Source of the DNA: Alkaliphilus transvaalensis ATCC 700919
GTDB taxonomy: Bacteria > Bacillota > Clostridia > Peptostreptococcales > Natronincolaceae
DNA length: 64,000 nt
Reading direction: 5' to 3'
Assembly (NCBI RefSeq): GCF_000621485.1
Contig: NZ_KK211286.1
Span: 62,001 to 126,000, forward strand
Shown here: positions 55,057 to 63,804 of the stretch, one piece after another
Numbering within the stretch: the first letter of the stretch is position 1
Layout: each line of letters begins with the position of its first letter
The notes under the pieces: model-generated
Databases searched by the model: none
Seen by the model: only the letters and a program-made list of their open reading frames with translations
Told to the model about the DNA's origin: nothing
Position numbers and translations under genes: made by a program

Positions 55057-56543
55057 TGAAAAAATATATTAAAATTAATCAGAATGATAATGTTGTAGTA
55101 GCTTTAGTGGATTTAGCTAAAGGTGAAATGATTAATATTGATGACCAAGAACTTGTACTTCTTGAGGATGTTAAACGAGGACATAAAATTGCCCTTGTAG
55201 ACTTAGGAAAAAGTGAAAATGTTATTAAGTATGGATATCCTATTGGTCATGCCGTTGAAGAAATAAAAGCTGGTGCTTGGGTTCATGCCCATAACATTAA
55301 AACAAACCTTTCTGGTACAATAGAATATCAATTTAGCCAACAACTTAAAGATCTAGAAGTGAGAAATAAAAACTTAACCTTTAAAGGATATAGAAGAGAA
55401 AACGGTGAAGTTGGTATTCGTAACGAACTTTGGATTGTACCAACTGTTGGATGCGTTAATGGAATAGCTGAAAGAATTATTGAAAGATTTAAGGCAGAAG
55501 TACAGCCAGAGGGAATAGATGCTATTGAAGTTTTTAAGCATAACTATGGCTGCTCTCAATTAGGAGATGACCATATAAATACTAGAACAATCTTAACTGA
55601 TGTTGTAAATCACCCTAACGGTGGTGGGGTTCTAGTTTTAGGGTTAGGTTGTGAAAATAACCATATGGAAGACTTCCGTAAGGCCCTTGGTGATTTTAGG
55701 GAAGAAAGAGTAAGGTTCTTAATTTCTCAAGAGGTTTCTGACGAAATTGAAGAAGGGGTTAAATACCTAAAAGAGTTATATGAAGCAATGAAGAAAGATC
55801 AAAGAGAAGATGTTTCAATTTCAGAATTAAAAATTGGATTAAAATGTGGCGGTTCTGATGGTTTTTCTGGAATCACTGCAAATCCATTATTAGGCGTTTT
55901 TTCTGACTTCTTAATATCAGAAGGCGGTACAACAATCTTAACGGAAGTACCAGAGATGTTTGGTGCAGAAACAATTCTAATGAATAGAGCTGAAGATGAT
56001 ACAGTATTTGAAAATATCGTTAATTTAGTTAATGATTTTAAAGAGTACTTTATCAAACATGAGCAACCTATCTATGAAAATCCTTCCCCAGGAAATAAAG
56101 CTGGTGGGATCAGTACATTAGAAGAAAAATCTTTAGGTTGTACTCAAAAAGGTGGAGAAGCTACTGTTGTAGATGTATTAAAGTATGGTGAAAGAATTAA
56201 GAAAAAAGGATTAAATCTATTAAATGCACCAGGAAACGACCTTGTTGCTGCAACAGCCTTAGGTTCAGCTGGTTGCCATATGGTATTATTCACTACAGGT
56301 AGAGGGACACCATTTGGAAGTTTTGTTCCTACAATGAAAATTTCTACAAACTCTCAGTTATATAACTTAAAGCCCCATTGGATTGACTTTAATGCAGGTG
56401 TATTATTGGAGGATCATACAATGGAAGAAGTTTTAGACGATTTTGTTCAGTATGTTATATCTGTTGCTAGTGGTGAGTATGTAAATAATGAAAAGCAAAA
56501 CTTTAGAGAGATATCAATATTTAAAACAGGTGTAACCTTGTAA
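55056..56543 (+). CDS. uxaA: Altronate dehydratase
   Basis: 495 residues: an N-terminal SAF-like domain (1-95) and the D-galactarate/altronate dehydratase body with GCVNGIAERI, KHNYGCSQLGDDH and GLGCENN, where the Cys are likely iron ligands. Turns altronate into 2-keto-3-deoxygluconate, joining the KDG kinase route. Its start overlaps the stop of uxaB (TAATG). A terminator follows. Confidence 0.94.
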   Translation: MKKYIKINQNDNVVVALVDLAKGEMINIDDQELVLLEDVKRGHKIALVDLGKSENVIKYGYPIGHAVEEIKAGAWVHAHNIKTNLSGTIEYQFSQQLKDLEVRNKNLTFKGYRRENGEVGIRNELWIVPTVGCVNGIAERIIERFKAEVQPEGIDAIEVFKHNYGCSQLGDDHINTRTILTDVVNHPNGGGVLVLGLGCENNHMEDFRKALGDFREERVRFLISQEVSDEIEEGVKYLKELYEAMKKDQREDVSISELKIGLKCGGSDGFSGITANPLLGVFSDFLISEGGTTILTEVPEMFGAETILMNRAEDDTVFENIVNLVNDFKEYFIKHEQPIYENPSPGNKAGGISTLEEKSLGCTQKGGEATVVDVLKYGERIKKKGLNLLNAPGNDLVAATALGSAGCHMVLFTTGRGTPFGSFVPTMKISTNSQLYNLKPHWIDFNAGVLLEDHTMEEVLDDFVQYVISVASGEYVNNEKQNFREISIFKTGVTL

Positions 56544-56548
56544 AAATG

Positions 56549-56591
56549 AAAAAATGCTGTTCTCGAAGGAGATCGATAACAGCATTTTTTT
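56549..56591 (+). terminator. Bidirectional terminator after uxaA
   Basis: AAAAAATGCTGTT pairs with AACAGCATTTTTT, a 13-bp stem ending in a long T-run. It lies between uxaA and the convergent AraC gene; its A-rich left arm gives the T-run for the other strand. Confidence 0.9.
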
Positions 56592-57436
56592 CACTTATTA
56601 AGCTTTCTATATTGAAGAGGTGATAGATTAGTAATTTCCTTGAAAACTCTACCGAAATGAGAGTTATTTTGGAAACCAACCTTTTCACCAATATTAATTA
56701 CCTTCTCGTTAGATTGTCGAAGAAGAAGTTGAGCTTCCCGTATGCGTACACTATTCAAATATTCTATAAAAGTAAACCCTGTTACTTGTTTGAAGGCTCG
56801 ACTTAAATAATATTGACTAACATAGAACTGTTTTGAGATAGACAGCAGGGTTAAGGGGTTACTATAGTTTCTATTGATGAATTGAACAATCTCAGAGATT
56901 TTCTCATGCATGGGGCTTGGATGATCTAACCCGTTGATATTGTCTTCTTTTATTGTACGTCTAGTATAGACTAAAAGCTCTAACAATAGTGACTGTAAAG
57001 AGATCTCGTAACCGATAGTTTTTTGCTGAATTTCATGGTTCATTCGATATAACAGAGCCTCCACATGCTGCTGATCTGTAGGAAGAAGAGGAATTACATT
57101 TATATTCTGTGTAAAGAGATCCTTTAATAGTATGTTTGTTTGACTATTTGACATAAGGTAGTCTCTACTAAAGTTCAAGAGGATTCTAGTGTGATCCTTT
57201 GTATCTGCATCAGTGGTTTTATGAAGATCATTCTCGTTAATTAATACTAAATTACCAGGCTTAATATGAAAAACCCTGTCCTTTATGAAATAATATCGTT
57301 CCCCCGATAATAGGTAGTATACTTCAAAAGTATTATGAAAATGGTGGGAGAGCATGTTAAAGTGGCCATATACTTCCCGATGGGAAAAGTAAAAACTATT
57401 ATCAGGATAAGAAAATTCTATATTATTTTCTTTCAT
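56591..57436 (-). CDS. AraC family regulator
   Basis: ATG at 57436 follows GGGAGGTGA; the upstream GTG at 57445 is within that site. The 281-residue protein has a cupin sensor at the N terminus (HHFHNTFEVYYLLSGERY) and two helix-turn-helix units at the C terminus (LLSISKQFYVSQYYLSRAFKQ, NNSHFGRVFKE). It probably senses a sugar and acts on the divergent MATE gene or island genes. Confidence 0.9.
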   Translation of the reverse strand: MKENNIEFSYPDNSFYFSHREVYGHFNMLSHHFHNTFEVYYLLSGERYYFIKDRVFHIKPGNLVLINENDLHKTTDADTKDHTRILLNFSRDYLMSNSQTNILLKDLFTQNINVIPLLPTDQQHVEALLYRMNHEIQQKTIGYEISLQSLLLELLVYTRRTIKEDNINGLDHPSPMHEKISEIVQFINRNYSNPLTLLSISKQFYVSQYYLSRAFKQVTGFTFIEYLNSVRIREAQLLLRQSNEKVINIGEKVGFQNNSHFGRVFKEITNLSPLQYRKLNK

Positions 57437-57632
57437 TATTATCACCTCCCTATAATTATATCATAAGAATATCTGCTTAGAGCAAAATATGCATATAAAT
57501 TTACTTAATAGGCAATAAATGTGCAGAATGTAACGGGAGGGTAATGTATAATTGGGATAGTAGTTCTTTAGGGTCGATCCATAATCGGCAAGGGTGAGGG
57601 ACATAAAAAAAAATAGCGAGGATGGACATAAT

Positions 57633-59027
57633 ATGAGTACAATTTTAAACAGTAAAAGAAGACGTTTTGTGTTGGAGGGGAGTATTTGGAAGGTTGTTTT
57701 ATCAATTTCTTTGCCTCTAGCCATCTATAATACCTTTAACCATTTATTTAGCTTTCTGGATACCATGATGGCAGCCCACATCAGTTCTGATGTTGTTTCT
57801 GCAGTTGCCTATTTATCACAAATAAAAACAATGATTGTAGCTGTAGGAGCAGGGCTAGCTGTGGCAGGGGGCATCATTATAGCAAGGTTCTATGGAGCAG
57901 GTGATAGTAAGAACGTCAAAAAATATGTTAATACAGTCTTATTCCTAGCAATTGGGATAGGGGTCTTATTGTTGGTGGTACTATTACCCTTTGCAAGACC
58001 AATACTAAGGCTTGCAAATACTCCAGAAGAGTTGATTAATGTAGGGACCAGTTACTTTATCGTAGAAATACTTACGATTGTCACGATTTTTATTAATAAT
58101 GTCTATATAGCCATAGAAAAGGCGAAGGGAAATACTAAGATTATCCTTAAGCTAAATATGCTAGTAATTTTAGTTAAGCTGATCTTAACGGCTTTATTTG
58201 TATATGTATTTAATTATGGCATCACAATGATGGCAGTTGCAACATTAATTGCCCATACTTTATTAACAGTAATAGGCTTGTATAATATGATGACTACTGT
58301 TGGAGAGTTTAGACTTTCCTATAGAAGTATAGACTTATCAAAAGAGACTGTCATGCCGATTATCACCTTAGCTTCACCTATTTTCTTTGAGAAGTTCTCC
58401 TTTAGCTTTGGGAAAGTTATTGTAAATTCCATGAGCGCTTTTTATGGAAGTATGGTGGTGGGAGCCTTGGGGGTATCAAATAACATTGCAGGCATAATTA
58501 CCAGTACAGCCAACGGCTTTCAAGATGGAGAGGCTGCAATTATAAGTCAGAACTTGGGGAATAACAATATTGATAGAGCTATTGATGCCTTTAAAAAAAC
58601 CCTCTACATCACTATTGGGTTAGGAATATTTGGTTTAGTGGTTACTGTCTTTTTTATGGATCAGATGATCGGTATATTTGTATCTGGAGACCAAGAGTTT
58701 GCAAAAGTGATAAAAGGGATTTTAAGCTATGAAATTTATGCATTGGTGACCCTCACTGTATCATCGGCAGTTATGGGGTTACTATATGGCTTTGGATATA
58801 CCCGATTGACACTAGTAATTAACTTTCTAAGATTATTTGCCTTTAGAATTCCAACCCTTTATATTATGCAAAACTTCACCAATTTGGGAAGTGAAAGTGT
58901 AGGTGTTGCCATGATGGTAAGTAATGCAATGGTGGGGGTAACCTCCTTAATAGTTGGTTTTGTAGTAATTCATAAATTGAAAAGAGAAGGTAAGAAGGCC
59001 TATGTTTCTTTAGTTGCAGATAACTAA
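57633..59027 (+). CDS. MATE family transporter in the pectin island
   Basis: ATG at 57633 has GAGGAT somewhat far upstream; GTG at 57594 would have no good site. The 464-residue product has twelve hydrophobic segments of the MATE type (LSISLPLAIYNTFNHLFSFL at the start). It diverges from the AraC gene and precedes a sugar isomerase-like gene. Location suggests export or exchange of a pathway product or sugar, but drug export cannot be excluded. Confidence 0.85.
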   Translation: MSTILNSKRRRFVLEGSIWKVVLSISLPLAIYNTFNHLFSFLDTMMAAHISSDVVSAVAYLSQIKTMIVAVGAGLAVAGGIIIARFYGAGDSKNVKKYVNTVLFLAIGIGVLLLVVLLPFARPILRLANTPEELINVGTSYFIVEILTIVTIFINNVYIAIEKAKGNTKIILKLNMLVILVKLILTALFVYVFNYGITMMAVATLIAHTLLTVIGLYNMMTTVGEFRLSYRSIDLSKETVMPIITLASPIFFEKFSFSFGKVIVNSMSAFYGSMVVGALGVSNNIAGIITSTANGFQDGEAAIISQNLGNNNIDRAIDAFKKTLYITIGLGIFGLVVTVFFMDQMIGIFVSGDQEFAKVIKGILSYEIYALVTLTVSSAVMGLLYGFGYTRLTLVINFLRLFAFRIPTLYIMQNFTNLGSESVGVAMMVSNAMVGVTSLIVGFVVIHKLKREGKKAYVSLVADN

Positions 59028-59148
59028 AAAAAGAAGTTTGCTAGTGATTAAAGGATTTATAAGACTGTTGAAGAACTGAATAATTAAACTACTTTATAAC
59101 AAAGATATCTAAATAGAAATAATAAAAACTAACAGGTGGTGTATATTT

Positions 59149-59985
59149 ATGATTATTGGTGTAAGAGCCCATGATTTTGGAAAACAAAATATTGAAGATT
59201 TAGCTAAGAAAATTGGAAACAAAGGATTTCCTTGTATTCAATTAGCACTAGGTAAAGCAGTTGCTGGCATAGATTCTAGTTTAGGAAAGCTTAATCCAGG
59301 AATGGCTAACTATATTAGAGAAACCCTATATAAAGAAAACATACATGTAGCAGTAATGGGTTGCTATATTAACCCAATACATCCTGATCCAGTAGAAAGA
59401 AGAAAATCTTTAGACCGTTTTAAAGAGCATATCAGATATGCCAGAGACTTTGGTTGTAGTATCGTTGGTACAGAAACTGGTTCTATGAATGCTGATTTCT
59501 CTTATAACCCTGCAACCCATAGTGAAGAAGCCCTTCAAATCCTTATTGAAAGTGTGAAGGAACTTGTTGAAGAAGCAGAAAAGTTTGGCGTGCTAGTATG
59601 TATTGAAGGTGTAACTTCACATTCAGTTTCTACACCTCAAAAAATGAAGCGGGTTTTAGATACAATACAATCAAATAACCTACAGGTAATTTTTGACCCA
59701 GTAAACTTCCTTTCAATTGAAAACTATCAAAATCAAGATGAGATTATTAAAGAATCCTTTGAACTATTTGGTGATCGAATTGTAATTTTACATGCCAAAG
59801 ATTTCATCATTGAAGATGGAAAAATGGTTACAGTTGAAACTGGTAAGGGTCTGTTAAATTATGAGCTACTAATTAAGCTTACGAAGGTACAAAAGCCCTA
59901 TATCCAAGTATTGCTAGAAAATGCAACAGAAGATACTGCACAAGCAAGTAAAAAGTATATTGAAGATATCTATGCTAGGGTATAA
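59149..59985 (+). CDS. Sugar phosphate isomerase/epimerase-like TIM barrel
   Basis: 278 residues of the AP endonuclease 2/xylose isomerase-like fold. Likely metal ligands are the E in VCIEGV, D in IFDPVNFL, H in LHAKDF and E in LLENA. Members isomerise or epimerise sugars or inositols. Its end-of-island position suggests it helps with uronate or a related keto-sugar; the substrate is unknown. GGTGG is close to its ATG. Confidence 0.85.
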   Translation: MIIGVRAHDFGKQNIEDLAKKIGNKGFPCIQLALGKAVAGIDSSLGKLNPGMANYIRETLYKENIHVAVMGCYINPIHPDPVERRKSLDRFKEHIRYARDFGCSIVGTETGSMNADFSYNPATHSEEALQILIESVKELVEEAEKFGVLVCIEGVTSHSVSTPQKMKRVLDTIQSNNLQVIFDPVNFLSIENYQNQDEIIKESFELFGDRIVILHAKDFIIEDGKMVTVETGKGLLNYELLIKLTKVQKPYIQVLLENATEDTAQASKKYIEDIYARV

Positions 59986-59994
59986 TCATTATAA

Positions 59995-60150
59995 AATATA
60001 AAAGATAATTAAAAGTAATTAAAAGTAATTAAAAGATATTATAAGATAAAAATTAAAGAATAAAAAATAAAAAGATGAATAAAAAAATAAAAGGTAGTCA
60101 AAAAGATAAAAAGATATAATAAAGATAAATAAAAAAAGAAAATAAACAAG
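59995..60150. repeat. A-rich low-complexity tract
   Basis: Units such as AATTAAAAGTAATTAAAAG and ATAAAAAGAT repeat over about 155 bases with almost no C. Similar in style to the tract after the LacI gene. No gene is seen. Confidence 0.65.
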
Positions 60151-60163
60151 CAAAAGTTATAAT

Positions 60164-60193
60164 AATCCGCTGAACCCCCTCAGCGGATTTTCT
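60164..60193 (+). terminator. Terminator at the end of the pectin island
   Basis: AATCCGCTGA pairs with TCAGCGGATT across ACCCCC, followed by TTTCTT. The only strong stem between 59985 and 60650; it closes the isomerase gene after an A-rich tract. Confidence 0.85.
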
Positions 60194-60653
60194 TATCATT
60201 ATTTTTAGTTTTTCATTTTTTATCCACAAGCATGATTGTGGAAATTTCATACCCATACTCCCATACCTCAGAATTATAGTCCCTCTATATATAAATTGTA
60301 AGTGGAATTCCTCCATAAGGAGTGAGTAATTGCCAACTACTATAGTATTACTATACTAATCTTTTAAGGCAAGTAAGGTAGTTTTATTTTCCATTAATTA
60401 AAATTAAAATTAATATTAGAATTAGCATGCGCATTAATCATGCAATTACCTCGGTAGATAGTAGGTAAAAGTAAAATATCAAAAATATTAAAAGTGTTGC
60501 TATGTCAGTAAAACTTAGGTAATATATATACAATACTGAAAATATTTTGAAAATTAGTTAAAGGTAAAGGTTTCCTCAAATTAATATTATGTCCTTCTTA
60601 CTAATAATAAAAATTAAATAAAAGGAAATTTGGGGCAATAGATAAAGGTAGGA
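60194..60653. other. Gap without gene
   Basis: AT-rich sequence with a short palindrome GCATGCGCATTAATCATGC near 60427. It holds no open frame with a start site or family motif. Probably decayed DNA, like the pseudogene that follows it. Confidence 0.55.
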
Positions 60654-60901
60654 ATGTTAAAGGAGTTGATTGGACTGATTAGCAATATTGTTGTTGATAA
60701 AGCTATGAAATTGACTATTGGCGATTGTTCTAGTATTAAATTGCTAGGCGGATTTAATGATAATGTTTTTGAGACAAGAGTTGATGGAAAAGAGTATGTT
60801 TTAATCACTTAGACATTAATCTATTTAGTGACCAAAAAAGAAAAATCATTGAGGATATGAAAAAACGAATAATTAATGACATTCCAGTCCTTGATAATTA
60901 A
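60654..60901 (+). pseudogene. Remnant of an APH-like phosphotransferase
   Basis: An ATG frame at 60654-60812 gives a 52-residue N-terminal piece with CSSIKLLGGFNDNVFETR and GKEYVL. This is the start of aminoglycoside-phosphotransferase-like kinases (nucleotide-loop region). After the stop, another frame (60812-60901) gives DQKRKIIEDMKKRI and NDIPVLDN, a normal C-terminal end for that family. The central catalytic part of about 200 residues is missing. This is a gene broken by deletion. Confidence 0.7.
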
Positions 60902-61057
60902 CTACATAATATCTGGTTAAGATGATTGCTAACTAAGAAAATTGTATCATCAATACTAAATTTAGTTAATGCCTCAATTTTGTTATGCAGAACTGATTTC
61001 AGCGGGATAAAAAACTACACTAAATGATCCTAAAGTAGATCGAAAAGGGAGATTGTA

Positions 61058-61906
61058 ATGATAAAATATGAAAATTGTGATAAGGTAAGTATCGATGAAG
61101 TCTATGAAGCCTTTAAAATTGGATTTTCTGACTATATGATTAAATTAGAGATGTCTAAGGAAGTATTTATAAAGAGATTTTTTGGCCCAGAGGGTAATGA
61201 GCTTAAATATTCCTATATAGCTTTAGATGAAAACAATCCGGTGGGGGTCATTTTAGGAGGAATTAAAAACTATGAGGGTGTAAAAACCTTAAGATGTGGT
61301 GTTTTATGTGTACATCCAGAATATAGGGGTAAGGGGATCAGTCAAGAGCTCTACCGACTACATAAGGAAGTAGCCCATGCTAACCATTGCAAACAAATGT
61401 TTTTAGAAGTTATTGTGGGCAATGATAGGGCAATTAGGTTCTATACATCCCTTGGATACGAAAAAATATATGATATTAGTTACTATTCTTATGAGGCGAG
61501 TGGAGATATAAGTAAAACTGTAAATGAATCAATCAAGATAGAAGAAATAACAATAAAGGAAATAGAAGAACTAGATCAAATGAAAGACACCCATGTGAAT
61601 TGGCAGAACGATATAGATTATATAAAAAAACTGGAAGGATTACTTCATCTAGGAGCCTATCAGGGGACTAACTTACTAGGTGGAATAAGTATAAGTAACA
61701 GTGGGAAGATATATTTTCTATGGACTAAACCCTGTGAAAGACATAGAGGTATAGGCAAAAGTTTACTAGTAAAGGCTCTATTGGAACTAGGGCTAGACAA
61801 ACTAAATATTAGTTTTCCTAACAATTCTAGCTTAGCAGGTTTTGCTAAACACATTAACTTTAAAAAAGAAAAAATTGCACAGTATGAAATGTACTTAACT
61901 CTTTAG
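61058..61906 (+). CDS. Tandem GNAT acetyltransferase
   Basis: 282 residues with two GNAT-like domains: the first carries LRCGVLCVHPEYRGKGISQ, a full acetyl-CoA loop; the second has a shorter ERHRGIGKSLLVKALLEL. This arrangement is typical of double-GNAT proteins in Bacillota. Substrate unknown. ATG has AAAGGGAG. Confidence 0.85.
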   Translation: MIKYENCDKVSIDEVYEAFKIGFSDYMIKLEMSKEVFIKRFFGPEGNELKYSYIALDENNPVGVILGGIKNYEGVKTLRCGVLCVHPEYRGKGISQELYRLHKEVAHANHCKQMFLEVIVGNDRAIRFYTSLGYEKIYDISYYSYEASGDISKTVNESIKIEEITIKEIEELDQMKDTHVNWQNDIDYIKKLEGLLHLGAYQGTNLLGGISISNSGKIYFLWTKPCERHRGIGKSLLVKALLELGLDKLNISFPNNSSLAGFAKHINFKKEKIAQYEMYLTL

Positions 61907-61920
61907 TGATCTAATGGGTC

Positions 61921-62154
61921 TAAAATAAAAACTTCGCTGCTTAGTGTTCAACGAGTAATATAAATGATGTTAGAAACTTTTATACTAACAGTTCAATATT
62001 ATAAACATTTGTAATTAGTATTAAAGTTTATAACAAAGCGACTGCCTCGAAATCTAAGATTTCGGCCATCTGCTTTTCACAATTGGCAACTTAGTTTTTA
62101 TTTTTTGCATAAATCGAATATAAATTCATTGTTATGGTATTATGTAATTTCCTC
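61921..62154. repeat. MITE-like repeat family 1, copy B (inverted)
   Basis: Runs opposite to the 36.3-kb copy and shares the CTTCGCTGCTTAGTGTTCAA block, the hairpin CGAAATCTAAGATTTCG and the end ATGTAATTTCCTC. It lacks the first 45-50 bases at its left end. It lies between the double-GNAT and PPC genes with no frame of its own. Confidence 0.8.
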
Positions 62155-62266
62155 AAGTCTATAGGTAAGCATTACATTAACATTATTTTAATGATTTTTA
62201 GAAGGAAATCTATTATTAATGTTTAATTTTAGATAGAGTATAATAATTAAAACATGGGGTGAGAAT

Positions 62267-62689
62267 ATGGAATTTAAGCAATTTGGCAATAAGTATATCT
62301 TAAGATTAGACAAATCAGAAGAAATTGTAGCAACCCTAAAAAAGTTTTGCCAAGATCAAAATATTACCCTTGGTTGGGTAAAGGGAATTGGAGCAGTTAA
62401 TCGAGTAAAGATAGGGTTATTTGAGACAGCAATTAAAGCCTATCATTCAACGATATTAGAAGGAGACTTTGAAATTACCAGCTTATTAGGAAATATCAGT
62501 ACTATGAAGGGAGAGGTTTATCTACACCTTCATATCAATATATCCGACAATGAATACAAAACCTATGGGGGACACCTTAACGAAGGGGTAATTAGTGCAA
62601 CAGGAGAATTTTTAATAGAATCAATAGAAGGAACTGTAGAACGTGCTTTTAATGAAGAGGCTGGATTAAACCTTTATCATTTTGATTAG
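62267..62689 (+). CDS. PPC (DUF296) domain DNA-binding-like protein
   Basis: 140 residues match the PPC/DUF296 domain: a GWVKGIGAVNRVKIGLF strand-turn and HLHINISDNEYKTYGGHL, with conserved His (likely metal ligands). Bacterial members are single-domain proteins of unsettled function. GGGGTGAG is the ribosome binding site. A terminator follows. Confidence 0.85.
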   Translation: MEFKQFGNKYILRLDKSEEIVATLKKFCQDQNITLGWVKGIGAVNRVKIGLFETAIKAYHSTILEGDFEITSLLGNISTMKGEVYLHLHINISDNEYKTYGGHLNEGVISATGEFLIESIEGTVERAFNEEAGLNLYHFD

Positions 62690-62726
62690 ATCTTCCTTCA
62701 ATTATCCTTCATTTTAATTTTTAATG

Positions 62727-62754
62727 CCACTATGATAGAATAGTGGTTTTTTTT
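62727..62754 (+). terminator. Terminator after PPC gene
   Basis: CCACTAT (62727-62733) pairs with ATAGTGG (62740-62746) over a 6-base loop, followed by T8. Confidence 0.9.
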
Positions 62755-62794
62755 CTGCTCTAACATTTAGAAGGGCAAATTTAATTATATTAGA

Positions 62795-62910
62795 ATAAGA
62801 GAACTTAGATAATGGGTTTCAACACAAGCAGATAACCATTTTAATTGAGTTTAATTGTGTAAGTGGCTTAGTATCTTTGCCTATTGTCATCCTATAAATC
62901 TCCCGAAGAA
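62795..62910. repeat. Dispersed repeat family 2, copy C
   Basis: Shares TTTCAACACAAGCAGATAAC, TTAATTGTGTAAGTGG and GTCATCCTATAAATCTCC with copy A near 39.0 kb, with several changes. It lacks the left AATAGGAAAGT of copies A and B. Between the PPC and OsmC genes, no frame. Confidence 0.6.
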
Positions 62911-62940
62911 AGCTATAAAATTTTAAAAAAAGTTACAAAA

Positions 62941-62963
62941 CCCTTTCCCCTGTGGGGGAGGGG
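62941..62963. other. GC-rich hairpin upstream of OsmC gene
   Basis: CCCTTTCCCC and GGGGGAGGGG flank TGT, a 10-base stem with some G-T pairs, very G/C-rich for this DNA. A TATAAT follows at 62967-62972 but no normal -35. It might be a leader structure, regulator site or 3' end of an unseen RNA. Confidence 0.45.
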
Positions 62964-63025
62964 TGATATAATATAATTAAGAAAGACTAAATGACCATAA
63001 TGTAAAAATAAGGAGTGAATTGAAG

Positions 63026-63418
63026 ATGGCTTTAATAGAAGTAAGTTTTCCAGGAGGAAAACGAGTAGATGCCCATATGAAGGGTTTTAACATTGAAACA
63101 GATCAACCAGTCTATAGTGGTGGTGAAGGGGCAGCGCCAACTCCATTTGACTTATTCTTATCATCCATCGCCACCTGTGCAGGTATTTATGCCCTTGGAT
63201 TTTGTCAGAACAAAGGGTTAGATACAGAAGGATTAAAGTTGGAAATGGATATCCAGCAAAACCCCGATACAGGTTTAATTAGCGATATCGACTTAAAACT
63301 AACATTACCAGATGGATTCCCGATTAAATATAAAGAAGCAATATTGCGTTCAATTAACTTATGTGCAGTAAAGAAGCATATGATGACTCCGCCAGAGATT
63401 ACTGTTAAAACAATTTAG
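63026..63418 (+). CDS. OsmC family protein
   Basis: ATG at 63026 has AGGAGTGA seven bases ahead; TTG at 63020 is possible. 130 residues with the OsmC pattern FDLFLSSIATCAGIYALGFC (first Cys) and LCAVKKHMMTPPEI near the end (second Cys). OsmC proteins are thiol peroxidases or simple Cys-pair reducing proteins; the two Cys are placed as expected. Cytoplasmic, single gene with terminator. Confidence 0.88.
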   Translation: MALIEVSFPGGKRVDAHMKGFNIETDQPVYSGGEGAAPTPFDLFLSSIATCAGIYALGFCQNKGLDTEGLKLEMDIQQNPDTGLISDIDLKLTLPDGFPIKYKEAILRSINLCAVKKHMMTPPEITVKTI

Positions 63419-63471
63419 TGCTAATCAATAAATACTAATTTGATTTAGTATAATACCTTCTCTATATAGGG

Positions 63472-63498
63472 AGCTCCATATTTTTATATGGGGCTTTT
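63472..63498 (+). terminator. Terminator after OsmC gene
   Basis: AGCTCCATAT (63472-63481) pairs with ATATGGGGCT (63486-63495) with one G-T pair, a 4-base loop and TTTT. Confidence 0.85.
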
Positions 63499-63576
63499 AA
63501 GTTTCTTTTAAATGCTTTTCTTTTTTGTTGAAATATACTGAAAATAAGGTAATATAATATATAAGGGGTGAAGAAA

Positions 63577-63804
63577 ATGAGAAAATATATTGCGGTAACA
63601 ATCATAGCACTCTTAGTAATTATATTCTTATCGATCTATGGATTGGCTGTATTATTTATCCCAGGCTATTCCCAGCTTTTTATCCTATTAAGAATTTTAA
63701 TTGGTGGCGGGATATTGATTGTTTTAATAACCTTTATTAAAGTTTATATTGAAAGAATAAAAGAAATCAAGGAGGAAGATGATGATGATCTTAGTAAATA
63801 CTGA
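63577..63804 (+). CDS. Small two-segment membrane protein (75 aa)
   Basis: ATG at 63577 follows GGGGTG at a usual distance; GTG at 63568 is inside that site. Two membrane segments (about 5-25 and 32-52) and an acidic tail (KEEDDDDLSKY). I do not recognise a family. It overlaps the start of the YbjQ-like gene by 23 bases, so the two are probably made together. Confidence 0.75.
   Translation: MRKYIAVTIIALLVIIFLSIYGLAVLFIPGYSQLFILLRILIGGGILIVLITFIKVYIERIKEIKEEDDDDLSKY

Noticed and set aside
60098-60316. 72-aa frame on the minus strand
   Set aside because: It crosses the strong terminator at 60164 and an A-rich tract; no start site or family motif.
60614-60808. 64-aa frame on the minus strand
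   Set aside because: It is antisense to the APH-like remnant, which has a recognisable family pattern on the plus strand.
61865-61920. Left end of MITE copy B inside the 3' end of the double-GNAT gene
   Set aside because: AAAAAATTGCAC there resembles the repeat end, but the next 40 bases do not match and the protein end looks normal.
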